This document shows positions 25,249 through 37,166 of a DNA stretch of 64,000 nt, piece after piece. Position numbers and translations under genes: made by a program. The DNA comes from Erodium maritimum (taxonomy: Eukaryota > Streptophyta > Magnoliopsida > Geraniales > Geraniaceae). Positions within the stretch are counted from its first letter, which is position 1. The number at the start of each line of letters is the position of its first letter. Location: the NCBI GenBank assembly GCA_963921825.1, contig OY997591.1:17913515-17977514 (forward strand). The letters run 5' to 3'. The notes under the pieces are model-generated. The model did not search any database, was not told the origin of the DNA, and worked only from the letters and a program-made list of their open reading frames with translations.

Positions 25249-27229
25249 ATGGCTGCAAGACCGATTGTCCCTCAGCAAGCATTAGGTACTGTTTTTCGTC
25301 TTATTTGATGGGTTTTTTCTGGGTTCTACGAAACTTGCTTTGTATTTCGTCGGTATTGCTCCGTGTGGATCTTGGTGTGTTTGGTTGATGAGAAACAGTA
25401 GGAAAGCGAAAAAGAATTCGATAGGCTCCGGGATATTAGATTCCTTTTTTAATCGCAGATGAGTCGGAACCAATTATGTTTAGATGTTTCTGAAGTTGAT
25501 AGTTTTAGCGATGTGTTGTTGATTTTTTTATTTCTTCTTTGTTTCCTGAAATCGATATGGATCTGGTCGAAAGGGTTTATTCTCAAATTGGGTTTTTGGG
25601 ATTCAGGTTTTATTCTCAATTTGTATTAGATTTGGGGATTTTGTATTGTTGAATTGATTTGGAGAAGTAAATTGGATGATGTAGGCGATGGAGCTTTAGG
25701 AGGAGGTAAACAGAAAAAGGGAGGTGCAGTGGAAGGGAGGAGCCGCAGAGCACTTGGGGATATTGGCAATCTGGTTACTGCCAGAGGAGCTCCAGTCGTA
25801 GAGGGAAAGCATATTACAAGACCCCTTACAAGGTCATCATCATCTTCTTCTTTCAAGACCCATCTTTGTACAAGTATCCTCTTTAGTTTTTGTTGTTGAT
25901 TCCTTTTGATTTATCTGTGTTCAGGAGCTTCTGTGCCCAATTGCTTGCCAATGCTCAAGCAGCCGCTGCTGTTGAAAACAAGGTATCATCAGTCAAAATG
26001 TTTCCTTTTTGCCAGACTTAATTCGCATTCAACTTAGAAGAATCATCTGTCTCTATTTACAGAAGAAACAGACTTGTGCTCTTGTGGATGGAGGAGCTCC
26101 AGTTGTTCCGGCCATTGCAAAGCCAGTCCAGAAGAAAGTCCCCCAGAAACCCAAGCCAGAGGAGGTGGTTGAGCTAAGCTCGGACAGTGAGAGACAAGTT
26201 GCCAAGCCAGCCATTAAAAAGGATGGAGAAGGCTCGGCAAGGAAGAAAACTGTTCACGCCTTTACTTCTGTACTATCTGCTCGTAGCAAGGTGAGTACAG
26301 TAACTGATACTACAGCTTGTTAATCAATGGTGGTGTCTGATGATACCTTTTTGTTGCAGGCTGCTTGTGGGCTGTCCAAGAAGCCCAAGGAGCAGATTGT
26401 TGACATAGATGCTGGAGATGCTTACAACGATTTGGCAGCTGTGGAGTACATAGACGACATTTACAAGTTCTACAAGCTGGTGGAGAGCGAGACGAGGCCG
26501 CATGACTATATTGAGTCGCAGCCCGACATCAATGAGAAGATGAGGGCAATTCTGATCGACTGGCTGATCGACGTCCACACCAAGTTCGAGCTGGTGCCGG
26601 AGACCCTTTACCTGACGATCAACATAGTGGACCGGTTCCTGGCCGTGAAGACGGTGCCGAGGAGGGAGCTGCAGCTGGTGGGGATGAGTGCGATGCTGAT
26701 GGCGTCCAAGTACGAGGAGATCTGGGCGCCTCAGGTGGAGGACCTGGTGTGCATTGCGGACAGGGCCTACAGCCAGGAGCAGATACTGGCCATGGAGAAG
26801 ACCATACTGGGGAAGCTGGAGTGGACTCTGACCGTCCCGACGCCGTACGTGTTCCTGGTGCGTTTCATCAAGGCGGCGATTCCTGACGAGGTGATGGAGA
26901 ACATGGTCTACTTTCTGGCGGAGCTGGGGATGATGCATTACGGCACGATAAGGTATTGCCCGTCGATGATAGCGGCGGCGGCGGTGTATGCGGCTCGGTG
27001 CACGCTCAACAGGAGCCCGGCGTGGAATGAGACGCTCAAGTTCTATACGGGCTTCTCTGAGGCACAGGTGGTGGAGTGTGCGAAGCTGTTGGCACTTTAC
27101 CATTCGAGTGCCAGTGAAGCGAAGCTGAGGGTTATATACAGGAAGTACTCGGGTAGCGAGAGGGGTGCAGTGTCTCTGCTTCCGGCAGCCAAAACTCTGC
27201 TGTCGTCTTCTTCTTCCTCTGCTGTGTAA
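25249..27229 (+). CDS. CYCB1: G2/mitotic-specific cyclin B1-type
   Basis: Exons 25249-25285, 25685-25832, 25925-25982, 26063-26290 and 26360-27229 (TAA) join in frame to 446 residues, the usual length for plant CYCB1. B-type cyclins activate CDKs at G2/M and are destroyed through APC/C. The start MAARPIVPQQA is typical of the family. A destruction box RRALGDIGN is at residues 33-41, followed by RPLTRSFCAQLLANAQAAAA. The cyclin box begins near residue 190, with MRAILIDWLIDVHTKFELVP from 218, then SAMLMASKYEEIWAPQVEDL and HYGTIRYCPSMIAAAAVYAA in the C-terminal fold. The first four exons have normal plant codon use. Exon 5 holds the whole cyclin fold without introns and is rich in G/C third positions, which is odd. 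MSA and TATA elements upstream support mitotic regulation. Confidence 0.95.
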
Positions 27230-27636
27230 GGAGACAAGAGAGGTGTCACATTGCTTGTGACTGTGAGAGAGAGTTACTAGTCTCTGTGTTGGTTGACAAA
27301 CAAAGCATTTCATATTAAGTTGATTTAAATGAATGAAATATATTGTCAAACATTAGCGCCATTGCACCGCTTGCATTTCAACCATAGTTTTTACTTGAAC
27401 AAACTATGCGGAAAATACAAAACAGACTGGAGCAAAATAGTCTTTTTTATCATAATTTTTCGACTCTCGAGCTTCGATTTTCTTACACAAGCAAAATCAT
27501 TGTTTCGTAGATTAATTAACCTAATTAGTAGTAATCAAAATATTATTGAAGCATTAAAGAGTTATTATTACAAACTCCGGGAGGTCTTTGATCCCCAAGA
27601 CAAGATGACAGTTAACTACTAGGTGATGATGTTTTT
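27230..27636. other. CYCB1 3' flank
   Basis: This holds the 3'UTR and AT-rich spacer after the cyclin stop. Short open frames here show no protein signature. Confidence 0.45.
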
Positions 27637-28160
27637 TTTATTATCAGCGAGACTTATAAAATACCAAATTCTCCAAAACATGAGAAAGAGGCATGTCTCC
27701 GGAATGGGAAATATGAGAATGAAATTGAAACTAATACAACAAATTGACCAACACAGGGTCAAAACTACTACGTCCGAAAGCCAAATGAACAACAACAAAA
27801 GCTCATGACAGAATTACCAAAGCCAAACTCTAAGAGATCTTGGAAGCCAACGCGCCGTCCACCTAGACACTCCTCACGCCGCACCCGATAACCCTGGCCA
27901 ACTGAACTCGCCCACCTAATTTAGTCCGAAAATCGAACACGTCAACCTATCGAACCAAAGCTCAGTAGATATCCCCACACCCTGTGGCCAGCACCAAACA
28001 GAGAGACAAGGGAAGAAGGAGATCGAAGAGTCGTAGAGAACCGAGCGGAGACGAAGTCCGCCTTGACCAAATCTGAAGTTCCTCCGCTGTGTCCAATGGA
28101 AGACAGCACACCAGAGGGCCAACACTCAAACTACGACGACTCGAAGGGAGGACGATGTTG
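27637..28160 (-). mobile_element. LINE-like / non-autonomous retroposon copy
   Basis: On minus the unit ends in GTCTCGCTGATAATAAAAAA at its left edge, a 3' tail like those at 28287 and 58534 (GCTGATAAAAAA). The body is non-coding and GT-rich on minus. Possible short duplications (GATGATG near 27625, GACGATGTTG near 28152) are weak, so the right edge is approximate. Confidence 0.5.
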
Positions 28161-28286
28161 ATAGACAATAATTAAAACCAAAAAGCTCAACTGCCAAGAA
28201 CCGCTCAAAATAGTGCCTAAAGCCTGCTTGATCCTTGCTTTTCAAGGACTCTTTTCGTCATAATGTGGGTGGCCGAACTTAAACTT

Positions 28287-29706
28287 TTTTATCAGCAAGT
28301 TTTTTTATTTTTATAGAAGACCATGTTTTCAAAATGAAAACACGATCAAGGGGATACCCCTCGAGTAGAAACCAGAGCGTGCCCAATAGGTACCTCACAA
28401 CAAGAATAACAAACCCTTTGAAAGGGATTAACAGAGGTCTAACAAACCTAAATATTGCTAACATGAAGAACAACTAAGCTTAACCACAACAAACTAAACC
28501 AAACATGGCCCAAACAGGGAACTACGAACTACAGTCCGCCCAAGGACAACCCGCCAATGCTGGCAACCACAACAACAAGGGCCAAAACACAGAAACGAGG
28601 CTACAGGCCCAAATAGAAACAAAACAAAAGCCCAAGCAGAAGACTCGTAGCCCAAACCAAGAAACCTACCAACCCTAGCTACGAAAACCCTACTCCTCAA
28701 CAAGCTGCTCCCGCCACAGACAACCCCCAAACTACGTCGGACGAAGCTCAAACCCCAAAGGCCACCAAATCTCGAACTCAACCAGCAGATCTTGATAGCA
28801 ACTACCAAACCAGGAAAACAACCATCTCGGGGCCCAACACCCAGCTAATCCGAGAGGTCCCGACCTCCACCAAGTCGGGAAGAGAAGATGTGACAGAGGA
28901 GAGAAGAAAATAGAATACCTTGAAGAAAAGAATCGCACCAAGACGAACCGCTTTTCCGTGATGACGAGCAAGATCGCCACCGCGCCGATGGTCAACACCA
29001 AACAGTCGACGCTCATGGCAAGGAAGGAGCGGGAAGAAGCGTCGCGTCAAAGTCAGAGGTGAGGAGGGTTGAGACCGGAACCCACAAAACGCACTGCGAT
29101 AGATCCGGTGAAAGAAATCCCCCGATCTACCACCAAAAGGGAGTAGAAACAGTTATCATTGAAGATCCACATCAGAAACGCTGAGGCGAGGAAGTGGGAG
29201 CTCGGAAAAAGGAGAGAAACCCAAAGCCAAGGAAGAGAAGGTGAAAGCCGGCGACCAGAATGAAATTGGATCTGGCCATCCACTCCAAAGACAAAGAAGA
29301 AGGGCTTTCCACTAACAGATCTAACGATTCAAGGTTGGCACCACCGGAGACTCACTCGAAAACCCCCGACCAACAACGAAACTGACCCCCGTGCCCTAAA
29401 TCTAGCCCAACACTTCTTCCCCGGTGTCAAAACCAACACCAAACCACCAGAAGCTCCATCAACAGAGAGAACTGGGGAAGAAGGGGCTAGCAATCAGGAC
29501 ACTAGAATCAGATATGAGGCAACCAAGGCGCCCGGAGGAGAGAAATGAGAAAAAAGGACGATCGAAGAGGGAAAAGAGAGGATGGGCCACCGGTGACTCT
29601 CTGGCAAACAGAGTTGCCAAGATTGTCACCGGCGGCCACACACCTTAGAACTAGGGTTTGTAGAAGTAGAGAGAAGGGAGAGCGAAAATGTATAGAGAGA
29701 GAAAGA
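28287..29706 (-). mobile_element. LINE-like retroposon A, with 17-bp target duplication
   Basis: The 1420-bp insertion is flanked by TGGCCGAACTTAAACTT at 28270-28286 and 29707-29723, a perfect 17-bp target duplication. On minus it starts with a pyrimidine-rich leader containing AAACCCTAG. It has no long convincing frame, and ends CTTGCTGATAAAAAA. The long variable duplication and A-rich tail fit target-primed LINE insertion. Its leader and tail resemble those of the insertion at 58534-61684. Confidence 0.8.
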
Positions 29707-29761
29707 TGGCCGAACTTAAACTTGACAGTCTGTAGGGGAGGATAGTGAAAGCTTTAATGGT

Positions 29762-29952
29762 ATGTGAAAGTAATTCATCAAAGGATTCATGATCCATCAG
29801 AGTGCGTATATGAATATACATAGAATATGTGATACAATAGGATTCCTATATTACTGCGATACATATTCATGCTAAAGACTATCATAACAGAAATACAAGT
29901 ATCAGTTATGTATATGATTCAAATACAATAGATATAGATAAATATAATCTAA
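29762..29952 (-). repeat. Short LTR of a Copia fragment
   Basis: On minus, a unit from TGTTAGATTATATTTATC to TACTTTCACA follows a G-rich tract and the end of a Copia RNase H. About 190 bp; the left edge is an estimate. Confidence 0.55.
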
Positions 29953-30975
29953 CACGCCCCCACGGTCAAAGATAGATCGGTAAGAATACTGAGACTGGAA
30001 CGGAAGTCCTCGTACAGAGGAGACAGAAGTCCGTTGGTAAAGATATCCATAAACTGGTACGAGGATGGCACATGGAGCACACGAACCCAACCTACATCAA
30101 CTTTCTCACGTACAAAATGAAAATCAAGTTCGACATGTTTGGAACACTGATGTTGAACCAAATTATCAAACATATATACAGAGAAAATGTTTTCATAAAA
30201 TACGACAGTTGTAGTGCAGATGGGACAATGTAATTCGAGTAAGAGATTGTAGAGTCAACATGACTCGGTGACAGCATTAGCGACACCGTGATACTCTACC
30301 TCGACACTTGAGCGAGAGACAACATGTTGACACTTGGAGGACCATGAGAAGTGATTGGGACCAAGGAAGACATAATATCCAAAGGTAGAGTGACGAATAT
30401 CAGGACAACCGACCTAGTCGGCATCAGAGTAGGCAATGAGAGCAAGAATAAGGGAAGGGCGGAGGTGGAGACCGTAGGAAAAGATACCTTGTAAATAGCG
30501 AAGAATACGTTTTAAGGCATGAAATGAGGTTCCCGAGGATAATGCATAACAAGACACACTAAGAAATGTTTAGACGAGTGAAGGTGGGATATTGAAGGGC
30601 ACCTTCTAGGCTACGATAAAGAGTAGGGTAAGAGACCACATGACTAAAGGAAGATGAGAGTTTGGATTTGGTATCCACCAGAATGAGACGCATAGTGCTG
30701 GAAGACATGTTGGCTCGTTCGAGAATTTCTCAAGAAAACTTCTCTTTAAGAGAGAATAATACCAGAAGGAGATCTAGTGATGGAAATGCCAAGAAAATAG
30801 TAGAGAGGATCAAGATTGGTCACATCGAATTCAGAATTAAGAAAAGTGGTAAGCGATGAAAGAAGTGTAGGAGAAGAGGCAGTGAGAAGAATGCTATCAA
30901 CGTAGAGAAGGAGAAAGGCTATATGATATTCGTTTGTATATGAAGAAGGACGTATCTGCCTGGTTGTTGATGAAG
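29953..30975 (-). pseudogene. Copia 3' end (reverse transcriptase tail and RNase H), first copy
   Basis: On minus, HVELDFHFVREKVDVGWVRV and FRSSLSILTDL are the C-terminal RNase H of a Copia element, joining the LTR at 29952. More upstream reverse-transcriptase-like segments extend to about 30975. Broken fossil; a second copy lies in the tandem unit at 34711. Confidence 0.75.
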
Positions 30976-32212
30976 CCTATGGAGAGGAGGTAGGAAGATA
31001 AACATTGGTACCGTCACTCCTACCTCTCCCTAGCCCACGCCTCTAATCACGAACCATGGACCGCCCCTCTCACCAAGGGGATGTGAAAGAAGAAAGCATC
31101 GGCCCACCATGGAACCAGTCCTCTAGAAACCTCCGCAAGAGGTATCCTCAACCGCTGGGGCTCTACATTCGCGAATGGGAGAAATGACCGGCTCTATAGG
31201 ACTGCTCGATATGAGAGGATGCTGAAATCCCCCCACAGCACCACCAGTGCTCGATAGTACACCGGAGGCGCTGTTGAGTCGTAACAGCTCACAGCCAAAA
31301 GCGCTACCGAATCGGATCTCCATTGTAAGAACCGCCCCGGTTGACACCGGTCGAACCGGTGAAATTTGGGAAAAGTTGACTTTCGCCGGAAAAGTCAACC
31401 GGTGACTCCGGGAGCATTCGGGACCTTCCCGGGACCCAAAAAGCTTATCCGTCGCTACGGTTAGCTTAGTTGGGTCGTTTCCTTTTAAATGACTACTTTT
31501 GCGAAAAAGTCAAATCCGGGTCAAACAGGGTGAAATTAGGGGCTTTATCGGATTAAATTAAATGAGCAGAAACAATTATGGGTAGAGGTGGACCCCACAT
31601 GGACACATGTCCATTTCCATATGGCTTGGAGGAGAAGAAAGGTGTGAGAAAAGACATAATTGACCCTATTTGTGAACATAAGAAGAAATGGGGGCATAAG
31701 GGGCGATTTGGGCATTACCCTTTTAGGTTAAAGACCATTTGGAGCAAAACTCAGCTCATATTTTGAGCTTGGCCGAAAATTACAAGAGAAGGGAGAGAGA
31801 GAAAACTCCATCGAAGGAAAAGGAGAAGAAGAGAAGAAAAGGGAGCTCATTTTGCTTGATTTCTCCACCAAAGTCCCTCATTCTTCCATATTTCTCATCC
31901 TTTATTCATTTCCCAAGGTAAACTCTCAATCAAATCTCATTTTGATGAACTTTGGGTTGTGGGTTTGGTAGAAATTGCATGAACTAGGCTTGGGTTTATG
32001 GGTCTGAGGTTTGTCATGATTAAATGGTTGATTTGTGGAAAAAAGTGGAGGATTATGTTGGATATTGGTTGGGTTTTTTGATTTGATGAAAACCAATCTT
32101 GGGTCTTGAAGTTTTGAGGTTATTGAGGTGGATTGTGAGGTTAACAATGGAGTTTTGAGGGTTTGGATTCGTGAAGAAGAAGCTGGAGGAAGAAGAAGGA
32201 AGGGTCTGTTCG

Positions 32213-32395
32213 GACCTATCACGGATCCGTGACGGGGACCGTGACGGAGCACGTCACGGCTCCGTGACGGAGACCGTGACGGCACACGTCACGGTTCTGT
32301 GAGGTTGACCGTGACGGTTCAGGTCACGGTTCCGTGACCCAAACCGTGACGAAGCCCGTCAAGGCTCCGTGATCCACTCCGTGACGGATCAGAAA
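32213..32395. repeat. Palindromic CGTGACGG array
   Basis: Degenerate alternating CCGTGACGG / GTCACGG motifs form many short inverted repeats. It corresponds to 17455-17620 in the outer element. Confidence 0.85.
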
Positions 32396-33099
32396 TTGAC
32401 CTTTTAGGTCTATTTTGGTTGTTTTCGATTAATTAGGAAGGTTATCTTTAACCGAACGTATTGGGGATTAGGCTGGGTGTTTTCTCTTTAAACCGACCTT
32501 GAATTATTATTGATTCTCGTATTTCTTTGTGATCTTAGACGTCGTTCCCGATCACGGCGGAGGAGGCTACTAGGTGACTCGTGGTTGTTCGTGTTGGATA
32601 GCAGTTGAGGTAGGGAAAAGTAGCGAATACCGGTTTAAATGCGGAAAGTTACTAGAATTGCATATAGGATTTAAGTAACCGGAATATTGTAGAATCACAC
32701 GTAGGATGTGAATAACTAGTTTACTCGTATTTGAAAGATGGAACCACTTGCGGGCCATGTCGGGCCCGTAGGTGTGGGACTTGATGTGCTGTAGAAATGC
32801 ATGAGGGCCATGTCGTGCCTGTATGATTGTGTGTTGGTTGCGCTTGTTTGTGACTAGTAGCTTGTAATGTTGGTCTGTGATATGTCCCGTTGTCCAATTA
32901 AGGATCATGATATGCTATGAGAATGTGGTGAATGTTAGCGTGAACTATTGTTGGTGACATGTTTGAGACCCTGTATGTGTGTACCCTGGTAGGACGTCTA
33001 GGCCGAGGATGGTGTTCTAGTCCGATATCGTGGCCGATGTTGTGTGTTCCTGCACCATATGTTCCGAGGCTAGGTGTTCCGGTATGGTATCTGTACCGA

Positions 33100-33660
33100 T
33101 GGAGGATTTTGGTATAGGATATCTAGGCCGAGGTTGGTGTCCGGTATGATGTCTATACCGTAGAGGATTCTGGTATAGGACATCTAGGCCAGGACTGGTG
33201 TTCTGGTATGATGTCTAAACCGATGAAGGATTCCAGTATAGGATATCTAGGCCGAGACCGGTGTTCCGGTGTGATATCTATACCGACGGAGGATTCCGGT
33301 ATAGGATATCCAGGCCGAGGATGGTGTTCCGGGCGATATCTAGACCGATGATGTGTGTTGCGGCACGATATGTCCCGAGGCTAGATGTTCCGGTATGACA
33401 TCCTGACCGATACTGTGTGCTCAGCTATACGTATATCTAGACCGATATTGTGTGTTCCGGTATGATACCTATACCGACAGAGGATTCCGGTATAGGATAT
33501 CTAGACTGAGGCTGGGTGTTCCGGTAGGATACCTATACCGATAGAGGATTCCGGTATAGGATATCCTGACCGAGGCTATGTGTTATGATATACTTATATC
33601 TTGATGATGTGTGCTCCGGTATGATACCTATACCATAGATGATTCCGGTATAGGATATCT
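33100..33660. repeat. 63-bp degenerate tandem repeat in an LTR
   Basis: The phrase GGATTCCGGTATAGGATATC recurs with variants at about 33165, 33228 and 33291 (63-bp steps) and more irregularly afterwards. Each unit pairs GGTATAGGATATC with GATATCTATACC, an internal dyad. Confidence 0.8.
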
Positions 33661-34710
33661 AGACCGACGCTGTGTGTTCCGGTGTGTATTGGTAATGATT
33701 TACTGTTTGTATTTACTCGGTGACTCTTTGAGATATGGGTTGGGTGTGAACCTTGAGAAAGTGTTAGCTGTTGAGCAGGGTTGATTTCACACGCCAGGTG
33801 TGGCGGTTGGGTAAGTGATGTAATCAAACGAGGTTATGGTTAAGCGAGGTGTGTTACGATAATGATTGTAATTACGCGTTTTCCTGTCGAGTTCGTTAGT
33901 GTCTTTGCTTGACTAGTATGCCATATTTGGGCGGGTGTCCGTGGGGTGAGCGACACGCTCGTCCCCTTTACTACTTTTTCCTACTGAGCGAAAGCTCACC
34001 CCTTCTTTACTGTTCTACAGGTTTTGAGCGGGATTTGATGTAAATGACGTCTCGGAGCTTGGGAGCTTAGCGAGAGTCCTATTTTTGGATGGTCTAGAGA
34101 CGTACTTCCTTTCGTATTAAACTTATTTTATTTGGATTTTGAACATTTGACTCTTGTTATCAGAATTACTGGTTTTACACTATTATTGGAGGTTTATTTG
34201 TTTAAAATTGCATTTATTATTATTATTTTCGGTTCACGTCTCGAGTCCAGTCAAAACCGGATTTGGGGCGTGACATCCATGACAGATCCCTTAGCACCTC
34301 AAGGTATACTTGGATGAGTGGCACAAGTGGCCGATCTTGCGATTGTGGCCACCACAAGATGTTGGTGGGATTTTCCCGAATGTACAAGTCCTCACCGATA
34401 GCATAACACCACAAGTCCTACACAATTGTGGATCTAGATCTATTGATCTCACCAAAGATCTGAGTCCCCATCAACCCCTCGACCCGGATCAGAATGATTA
34501 GAAGATACGTCCAGATATGAGCCCAAGATCAACACTGGAAATAGATAGGGCCTCCTATGGCATGCTAATTTCAAAGGATACAATATCGACGTTGCTATCC
34601 TACAATGATTCACAAACAAGCACATCTACCGACAAGAACAAATAGGTGAGGTCTATTATGTAGGCTCGTTAGAGCCAATGAGTCAAGGATCAAGCAACAT
34701 GGTGTGTGTG

Positions 34711-36345
34711 TGAAAATCAAGTTCGACATATTTGGAACGCTGATGTTGAACCAAATTACTAAACATATATACATAGCAAATGTTGTCATAAAATACGACG
34801 GTTGCAGTGGAAAGGGGAAAATGTAATTCGAGTAATAAGAGATTGTGGAGTCAACATTACCCGGTGACAGCAATAACGACACCGTGATACTCTACCTCGA
34901 CACTTGAGCGAGAGACAACATGTTGACACTTGGACGACCATGAGATGCGAATGGGACCAAGGAAGACATAATATCCAGAGGTAGAGTGACGAATATCAGG
35001 ACAACCGACCTAGTCGGCATCAGAGTAGGTTATGAGAGCAAGAGTAATGGAAGGACGGAGGTGGAGACCGTAGGAAAAAAATACCTTGTAGATAGCGAAT
35101 AATACATTTTAAGGCATGGAATGAGGTTCCCGAGGATCATACATAACAAGACACACTAAAAAATGTTTAAACGAGTGAAGGTGAGATATTGAAGGGCACC
35201 TTCCAGGCTACGATAAAGAGTAGGGTAAGAGACCACATGACTAAAGGAAGATGAGAGCTTGGATTTGGTATCCACCAGAAAGTGACACATAGTGCAGGAA
35301 GACATGTTGGCTCGAGCGAGAATTTCTCAAGAAAACTTCTCTTGAGAGAGAATAAGACCATAAGGAGATCTAGTGACAGAAATGCCAAGAAAATAGTAGA
35401 GAGGATCAAGATTGGTCATGGCGAATTCAGAATTAAGAAAAGTGGTAAGAGATGAAAGAAGTGCAGGAGAAGAGGCAGTGAGAAGAATGTCATCAACGTA
35501 GAGAAGGAGAAAGGCTATATGAGATTCATGTTTGTATATGAAGATGGACGTATCTGCCTGGTTGTTGACGAAGCCTATGGAGAGGAGGTTGGAAGATAAA
35601 CACTGGTACCGTCACTCCTACCACTCCTTGGCCCACACCTCTTATCACGAACCATGGACGCCCCTCTCACCAAGGGGATGGGAAAGAAGAAAGCAGCGGC
35701 CCACCATGGAACCAGTCCTCTAGAAACCTCCGCGAGAGGTATCCTCAACCGATGTGGCTCTACATTCGCGAATGGGAGAAATGACATGCTCTATAGGACT
35801 TCTCGATATGAGAGGATGCTGAAATCCCCCCAGATCACCACCAATGCTCGATAGTACACCGGAGGCGTTGTTGAGTCGTAACAGCTCACGGCCAAAAGCG
35901 CTACCGAATCAGATCTCCATGACACGATCTCTTAGCACCTCAAGGTATACTTGGATGAGTGGCACAAGTGGCCGATCTTGCGATTATGGCCACCACAAGA
36001 TGTTGGTGGGATTTTCCCGAATGTACAAGTCCTCACCGGTAGCATAACACCACAAGTCCTACACAAATGTGGATCCAGATCTACTGATCTTACCAATGAT
36101 CTGAGTCCCCATCAACCCCTCGATCCGGATCAGAATGATTAGGAGATACGTCTAGATATGAGTCCAAGATCAACTCTGGAAATAGATAGGGCCTCCTATG
36201 GCATGCTAATGTCAAAGGATACGATATAGACATTGCTATCCTACAATGATTCACAAACAAGCACATCTACCAACAAGAACAAATAGGTGAGGTCTATTAT
36301 GTAGGCTCGCTAGAGCCAATGAGTCAAGGATCAAGCAATAGGGTG
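34711..36345 (-). pseudogene. Second copy of the Copia 3'-end unit
   Basis: This is the duplicate of the unit at 30118. It has the same fossil reverse-transcriptase-tail segments on minus and the same plus-strand 63-codon frame. The unit past about 35540 is not recognised as Copia. Confidence 0.7.
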
Positions 36346-37115
36346 TGTTTGGGGATGCATACCTCTCCCTTCCTAGGTCGGTACAAACCGATGATCTGAT
36401 TCCCCCAATCCTTGGTGTTCTCGTTGAATGCTTGTTTTCCCCTCCAACGCCATGTATCAGTTGGTACAGACACCCTTAGGTCAAGTCAAGCATTGACAAC
36501 TACAAGTTGCAGCTGAGCAACCAACAGTATGAGGATCGTCCCTCCTGGAGATCGCTCGTCTTTAGTTGTCCTTGGAATAGCGAACACTTAGTTATAGGAT
36601 TAGTGTCTAGAGAATATGAGACATGACTCAAGTCTTACCTTTTTATTTCGTTGTTTGCTATTGCATTTTAATTCGGTCTTTTTGTTCTATTTTGCGTCTA
36701 TAATTCTTATTCTTATCTAATAAAATTTGTATACGCTAAAAAAACAGCTAGGCTAATGCATTCTTCTGTAATATTTTTACTTAGTGCATGCAACTGTACA
36801 ACATGTAGATGATTGCATGTATTGTAATCATCCATAACAGTAATAAATTGTTTCTGGTGGGGAATTGGAGAATAACATTATTTATTTATTTTAAAATTCT
36901 TGGTCTGATTTATGGTGAAAGACTTTCATAGCATGTCATCTTCACGGAAATAGTAATGAAAAAGTCCATTAGTGATGTACATACGTATTGTTTTCGTGTT
37001 TTGACCTAAAAAATTAGAAAGCAATTTGTTGTGTGCATTGATATTCATCCTCCTCCACTATGGAGTGATGGAGAGTGTTTTGTCGTGACCGAATCCCATA
37101 ATGTCGTAACTCTTC
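36346..37115. other. Intergenic, P450 upstream region
   Basis: AT-rich sequence. TGCATGCAAC near 36786 contains the RY-type CATGCA motif. I see no gene here. Confidence 0.45.
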
Positions 37116-37123
37116 TATATATA
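37116..37123 (+). promoter_or_regulatory. TATA box of the P450 gene
   Basis: TATATATA lies about 45 bp before the P450 ATG. It implies a very short leader and rules out starting translation upstream. Confidence 0.6.
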
Positions 37124-37166
37124 CGTGACTTTGCACCTCTACTTCCGATGCATCAGTCTGGTAGAA

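Larger units (their letters stand above)
31324..34275 (+). mobile_element. Solo LTR in the tandem unit
   Basis: This 2952-bp LTR starts TGTAAGAACCGCCCCGG and ends TTTGGGGCGTGACA. Its duplication is TCCAT (31319-31323, 34276-34280), and the empty site is preserved in the neighbouring unit. It contains the CGTGACGG array (32213-32395), 63-bp repeats (33100-33660) and the family stem-loop (33985-33998). Confidence 0.92.
30118..36345. repeat. Tandem duplication of a 1.64-kb unit, first unit interrupted by a solo LTR
   Basis: Unit 1 is 30118-31323 plus 34281-34710, and unit 2 is 34711-36345. Both begin TGAAAATCAAGTTCGACAT and end near GAGTCAAGGATCAAGCAA. They agree closely throughout, including a 63-codon open frame starting DEWHKWPILRLWPPQDVGG (34310-34501 and 35951-36142, four residue differences). 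The solo LTR occurs only in unit 1; unit 2 preserves the empty site near 35920. Confidence 0.85.

Noticed and set aside
26324-27349. 341-codon open frame on minus opposite the cyclin
   Set aside because: It is antisense to the GC-rich CYCB1 exon 5, arginine/histidine-rich without domains, and explained by codon bias on the plus strand.
27841-29640. Possible host gene on minus (several 60-100 codon frames)
   Set aside because: Target duplications and an A tail show LINE-like insertions. The frames are short, overlapping and without splice-consistent continuation.
37125-37166. Upstream in-frame extension of the P450
   Set aside because: The extension begins with GTG, not ATG, and lies within a few bases of the TATA box, upstream of any likely transcript start.
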